Shown here in pieces: positions 6,743 through 8,914 of a stretch of DNA of 8,914 nt (its first letter is position 1; every line of letters starts with the position of its first letter). The DNA lies in contig JBARCX010000100.1 in the NCBI GenBank assembly GCA_049794535.1, positions 1 to 8,914 on the forward strand, in the 5' to 3' direction. The notes beneath the pieces were generated by a model that made no database searches, had not been told where the DNA came from, and worked only from the letters and a program-made list of their open reading frames with translations. The translations under genes and the position numbers were made by a program. This DNA is from JBARCX01 sp049794535. Lineage in GTDB: Bacteria; Pseudomonadota; Gammaproteobacteria; Xanthomonadales; Rhodanobacteraceae.

Positions 6743-8154
6743 GGGTTGAAGTTGCGCACGGAGACGACTGCGGTGAATTCGCGGCGAATCATCTGGTTGA
6801 CAAAACCTTGCTGCGTGGGGCTCACCGAGAAACCGGTCGAGCCGGTCGTACCTGGTTCTGTCGGTGTCAAAACGCCATCGGTGGCGTAGGTGTATTTCAT
6901 GTCGTTTTGCAGCAGCGTGAATAGCGGTATTTGCCCATCCACCAATAGGTCGATCTGAATACTGGTAACTGCACGCCACAAGCAGCCTGGGTCGGTGCTG
7001 CCATTAATCGGTAGCGTCATGACTCCCATGCAGCCGGGGGTGGTGCTATTGCTGGCGTCTACGTCGGATGCATGGAGATAGCGTATGGTGCCGTCGGGAT
7101 ATTCCACGCCATACAGGAAGTCCATCCGCTCCACGCCTCGCACCAACTCGTTCTCAGAGCCGTTATGTGTCGCATTTGTCGTACCGCCATTAACCCGGCG
7201 CATAAGCGCACCGGTCGTATGGCCATTGCCGTCACCGTTGTTGACCACCTTCAGATAGTAGGTGACGGTCTGATAGTCGCGGTTGAAGTCGAACAATTTG
7301 GGCGCTGCCATGCCCTGTTGTCCGTTAGGCTCGATGTAGTTGTAGCCGGTAGTGGTGCCTGTACCCGCAGAAGTGAGTACGCCACTGGACAACGCAACAG
7401 TGAACACCTGTGCGTTGGAACAGTCGGCGAGCATGGCCAGATCGCCAGACAGGAAGTTTGCCGCGGGTGGTTCGGCCGCCGCAGTTCCAGTATTCAGTGG
7501 GCTCAGGGTGATGCTGAGCGTGCCATTGGCATTGCTCACCATTGTGCTGCCGGTGGCGCTGCCGGGCGGCATGATGGCCCAGCCACTCGCGGGGTTGATA
7601 TAGCGCACGGTGAGTACGGCGGCACCAGCAACGCGACTACCTACCGTTGTACCCATCGCAGGGATGGAAAAGCCATTCGTATTCTCTGCGCTGCTCGGGT
7701 CCATCGGTGTGCAGGCAGTGGTAGTGCAATCGTAGCCACGCATCGACATAAATGACGGCAGTGAATACGAGGCTGCGGGCGCTGCTGGATAGGGGGCGCT
7801 CCCCCACGGGGTCGTGGAGTCGTTTAGCGCAGACGTCAATGCGCTACCGGCGGCATACACGGTAGGTGTTCGCAGGCCATCAAGATAAGGGCCCGCCGTG
7901 CTCGGCGAGGCATTGCCGCCCGTGTTGGAGCAGTACTGGCCATTAGCCATGCTTAGATCATTCTTTAGCTGCGTGACAGCGAAGCGTCCAGCTTCCTGCA
8001 AAGTAGCCAATTGCGTTTGTGCGCGATTACTACTGGAGGTGGAGATGAATACGGTGATGATGCCTGTCGTTACGAGCAGGCCTAACACCATGGCAACCAG
8101 AAGCTCGATCAGCGTGAAGCCCAGTGCGTATCGTGACCGGATAGGTAGGGTCAT
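6739..8154 (-). CDS. pilW: Minor pilin PilW, 471 aa
   Basis: The prepilin leader MTLPIRSRYALG is followed by FTLIELLVAMVLGLLVTTGIITVF, with Glu at mature position 5. The next residues, LATLQEAGRFAVTQLKNDLSMA (49-70), are the PilW/GspJ-like motif at the junction of the N-helix and the globular domain. C-terminal RGVERMDFLYGVEYPDGTIRYL and RREFTAVVSVRNFNP are also characteristic of PilW. The protein is considerably longer than P. aeruginosa PilW (about 270 aa); the extra length is mostly Gly/Ser/Thr/Asn-rich sequence in the globular domain. The ATG at 8154 overlaps the pilV stop as ATGA; an in-frame extension to 8238 exists but lies inside pilV and would bury the leader. No strong Shine-Dalgarno is seen, so coupling to pilV translation is likely. 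PilW bridges PilV and PilX in the known tip complex. Confidence 0.94.
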   Translation of the reverse strand: MTLPIRSRYALGFTLIELLVAMVLGLLVTTGIITVFISTSSSNRAQTQLATLQEAGRFAVTQLKNDLSMANGQYCSNTGGNASPSTAGPYLDGLRTPTVYAAGSALTSALNDSTTPWGSAPYPAAPAASYSLPSFMSMRGYDCTTTACTPMDPSSAENTNGFSIPAMGTTVGSRVAGAAVLTVRYINPASGWAIMPPGSATGSTMVSNANGTLSITLSPLNTGTAAAEPPAANFLSGDLAMLADCSNAQVFTVALSSGVLTSAGTGTTTGYNYIEPNGQQGMAAPKLFDFNRDYQTVTYYLKVVNNGDGNGHTTGALMRRVNGGTTNATHNGSENELVRGVERMDFLYGVEYPDGTIRYLHASDVDASNSTTPGCMGVMTLPINGSTDPGCLWRAVTSIQIDLLVDGQIPLFTLLQNDMKYTYATDGVLTPTEPGTTGSTGFSVSPTQQGFVNQMIRREFTAVVSVRNFNP

Positions 8155-8684
8155 GGCTGGAAATTCCACGTAAACTGCTGATTGCTTGATGTATCTGTAG
8201 TCGGACCGACACCCGCGCCTGACTGGCGTTCGTTCCACGTAATAGTCATCACGCAGTTGCCGCCATAGGGCGGGCGCATATCTAGCTGGCTAGTGCTGGG
8301 GACGAAGCCAGTGGCCGGGTTTGTGCAGGCGATCGTGGCTGATGGATTGGGCAGAAACGTCTTCAGCTGGCTGCTCCACATTTGCTGGTCATAATTGGCC
8401 AGCGCCGATGGCGAGCACCCGGTCGAGAGATTGCATGTCTGTGCGGCTATGCTGGGGTAGGTCGTGTTGTAGTCACCGGCCCACACACCGAGCGGATTGG
8501 CATTCATGCGATCCGCCATGTTGTGGGCGAGAAAGGCGACCTGCGTACGCAGGTAGGCTTCCTGATTCGAATGTGTGGCCACGACTAGCAATCCGGCCAA
8601 GCCGATCAAGCCGATGCTGAAGATCAGCACAGCCATCAGTACTTCGATCAGCGTGACACCACGCTGACGCGATAGAACATGCAT
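8151..8684 (-). CDS. pilV: Minor pilin PilV, 177 aa; first gene of the operon
   Basis: The short leader MHVLSRQRG precedes VTLIEVLMAVLIFSIGLIGLAGLLVV, a prepilin peptidase site (Gly-Val) with Glu at mature position 5. AYLRTQVAFLAHNMADRMNAN (43-63) is the PilV/GspI signature that follows the N-helix. Four Cys (84, 90, 120, 144) may pair in the periplasm. The ATG at 8684 is chosen because GGGGGA lies 7 bases upstream; a GTG at 8699 would place the start in that purine tract. The gene ends in an ATGA overlap with pilW. In P. aeruginosa PilV belongs to the FimU-PilV-PilW-PilX tip complex that primes pilus assembly. Here no fimU precedes it, so pilV is the promoter-proximal gene, with 230 bases of non-coding sequence upstream in the window. 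Confidence 0.94.
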   Translation of the reverse strand: MHVLSRQRGVTLIEVLMAVLIFSIGLIGLAGLLVVATHSNQEAYLRTQVAFLAHNMADRMNANPLGVWAGDYNTTYPSIAAQTCNLSTGCSPSALANYDQQMWSSQLKTFLPNPSATIACTNPATGFVPSTSQLDMRPPYGGNCVMTITWNERQSGAGVGPTTDTSSNQQFTWNFQP

Positions 8685-8691
8685 GCGAATT

Positions 8692-8697
8692 TCCCCC
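8692..8697 (-). promoter_or_regulatory. Shine-Dalgarno that sets the pilV start
   Basis: GGGGGA lies 7 bases before the ATG at 8684. It overlaps the alternative GTG start at 8699, making that start unlikely. This is the strongest ribosome binding site in the operon, as expected for the first gene. Confidence 0.6.
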
Positions 8698-8789
8698 ACC
8701 GCCCCGTGTGCCTCGTGCGCGACATCAAGCGTTTCTCATTGCGGTTTATTTGTACTGCAATGGCTTGAATCGATAGATCGCGCCCAACC

Positions 8790-8806
8790 AGCATTTGCCA
8801 CACCAG
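8790..8806 (-). promoter_or_regulatory. Weak sigma-54-like promoter element upstream of pilV
   Basis: The minus strand reads CTGGTGTGGCAAATGCT. It keeps the key GG-N10-GC spacing and most flanking bases of the YTGGCACGrNNNTTGCW consensus, but differs in CAC and in the first T of TTGC. Transcription would start near 8779, leaving about 95 untranslated bases. Sigma-54 drives the major pilin gene in Pseudomonas, but not this operon as far as I know. No convincing sigma-70 promoter was found in the same interval. Confidence 0.25.
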
Positions 8807-8852
8807 GATGGCTGGGTGGCTGAAATATTCTCAGCTATATGGAGGCTGGTTT

Positions 8853-8885
8853 GAACGGCCGTCTGTCGGTGAAAAGTCGCCGTTC
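8853..8885. repeat. Inverted repeat GAACGGC / GCCGTTC upstream of pilV
   Basis: Perfect 7-base arms at 8853-8859 and 8879-8885 are separated by 19 bases. Each arm carries the CCGTTC core of the AlgR recognition sequence, in opposite orientations. The structure is about 170-200 bases upstream of the pilV start, a position suited to an activator. It could instead be a terminator-like hairpin for a gene beyond the edge, but no T run follows it on either strand. Confidence 0.45.
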
Positions 8886-8888
8886 GTC
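8880..8888 (+). promoter_or_regulatory. AlgR-like binding site CCGTTCGTC
   Basis: The nine bases match the core recognition sequence known for AlgR, a LytTR response regulator, at P. aeruginosa promoters. In that species AlgR activates the fimU-pilVWXY1Y2E operon, the counterpart of this one. The second arm of the surrounding inverted repeat gives CCGTTCAAA on the minus strand, a partial match. Whether the host has AlgR cannot be seen here. Confidence 0.4.
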
Positions 8889-8897
8889 GTCGGGAAT

Positions 8898-8911
8898 TTG
8901 ACGCAGATCAA
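8898..8911. promoter_or_regulatory. FNR/Anr-like dyad at the right edge
   Basis: TTGACGCAGATCAA, or TTGATCTGCGTCAA on the minus strand, matches the FNR/Anr box TTGAT-N4-ATCAA at 9 of 10 defined positions. It is over 200 bases from pilV. It may serve a divergent gene beyond the right edge rather than the pilus operon. Confidence 0.4.
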
Positions 8912-8914
8912 CAA

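Noticed and set aside
6743..6979. N-terminal extension of pilX to 6979
   Set aside because: The extra 79 residues fall inside pilW in another frame and would bury the prepilin leader. The ATG at 6742 fits the ATGA coupling.
7072..7755. Plus-strand open frame of 227 codons opposite pilW
   Set aside because: It is antisense to well-supported PilW sequence, has no recognisable domain and no good ribosome binding site. Long antisense frames are common in GC-rich coding DNA.
8155..8238. N-terminal extension of pilW to 8238
   Set aside because: It lies wholly within pilV and would place 28 residues ahead of a normal prepilin leader.
1..8914. CRISPR arrays, tRNA or rRNA genes, insertion sequences
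   Set aside because: No regularly spaced direct repeats, no tRNA-like cloverleaf or CCA end, and no transposase-like frame or terminal repeats were seen on either strand.

Overview
The window is almost entirely one minus-strand operon for the minor pilins and the tip adhesin of a type IV pilus (T4P). It reads right to left: pilV, pilW, pilX, pilY1, pilE, and a GspH/FimT-family pseudopilin. After a 193-base gap comes the first third-of-a-kilobase-plus of a seventh minus-strand gene, rapA, which runs off the left edge. No plus-strand gene, RNA gene, insertion sequence or CRISPR array could be supported.

Organism: the gene set is that of a gammaproteobacterium with Pseudomonas-type T4P. The RapA N-terminus and the tight PilV-PilW-PilX-PilY1-PilE order fit the Lysobacterales (Xanthomonadales) best, perhaps the Dyella/Rhodanobacter side given the moderate GC (hand counts about 58-68% in rapA and pilW, but about 44% in part of pilY1). 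This is recognition from memory; no search was run.

Layout: 8685-8914 is non-coding upstream sequence. It holds several candidate control elements: an AlgR-like CCGTTCGTC site inside an inverted repeat, an FNR/Anr-like dyad at the edge, and a weak sigma-54-like element. 648-8684 is the operon, with genes overlapping by 4 bases (ATGA) or separated by 5-17 bases, so the genes are probably co-transcribed and translationally coupled. 455-647 is the gap before rapA, with an inverted repeat and a plausible sigma-70 promoter for rapA. 1-454 is rapA.

How the genes work together: in the Pseudomonas system FimU/PilV/PilW/PilX and PilE are low-abundance pilins cleaved by PilD. They form a priming complex at the pilus tip and carry PilY1, a large secreted protein with an N-terminal von Willebrand A-like region (adhesion, mechanosensing) and a C-terminal beta-propeller that binds calcium and controls retraction. 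All those parts are present here: prepilin leaders on the five pilin-like proteins, and in PilY1 a signal peptide, a MIDAS motif, an RGD tripeptide and a calcium-type loop. Two departures stand out. The GspH-fold pilin sits at the 3' end of the operon instead of in the usual fimU position at the 5' end. The N-terminal half of pilY1 is visibly AT-richer and Asn/Ser/Thr-rich, suggesting a fast-evolving or exchanged adhesin segment. I found no clearly new system; the points of interest are variations on the known T4P tip complex and its control.
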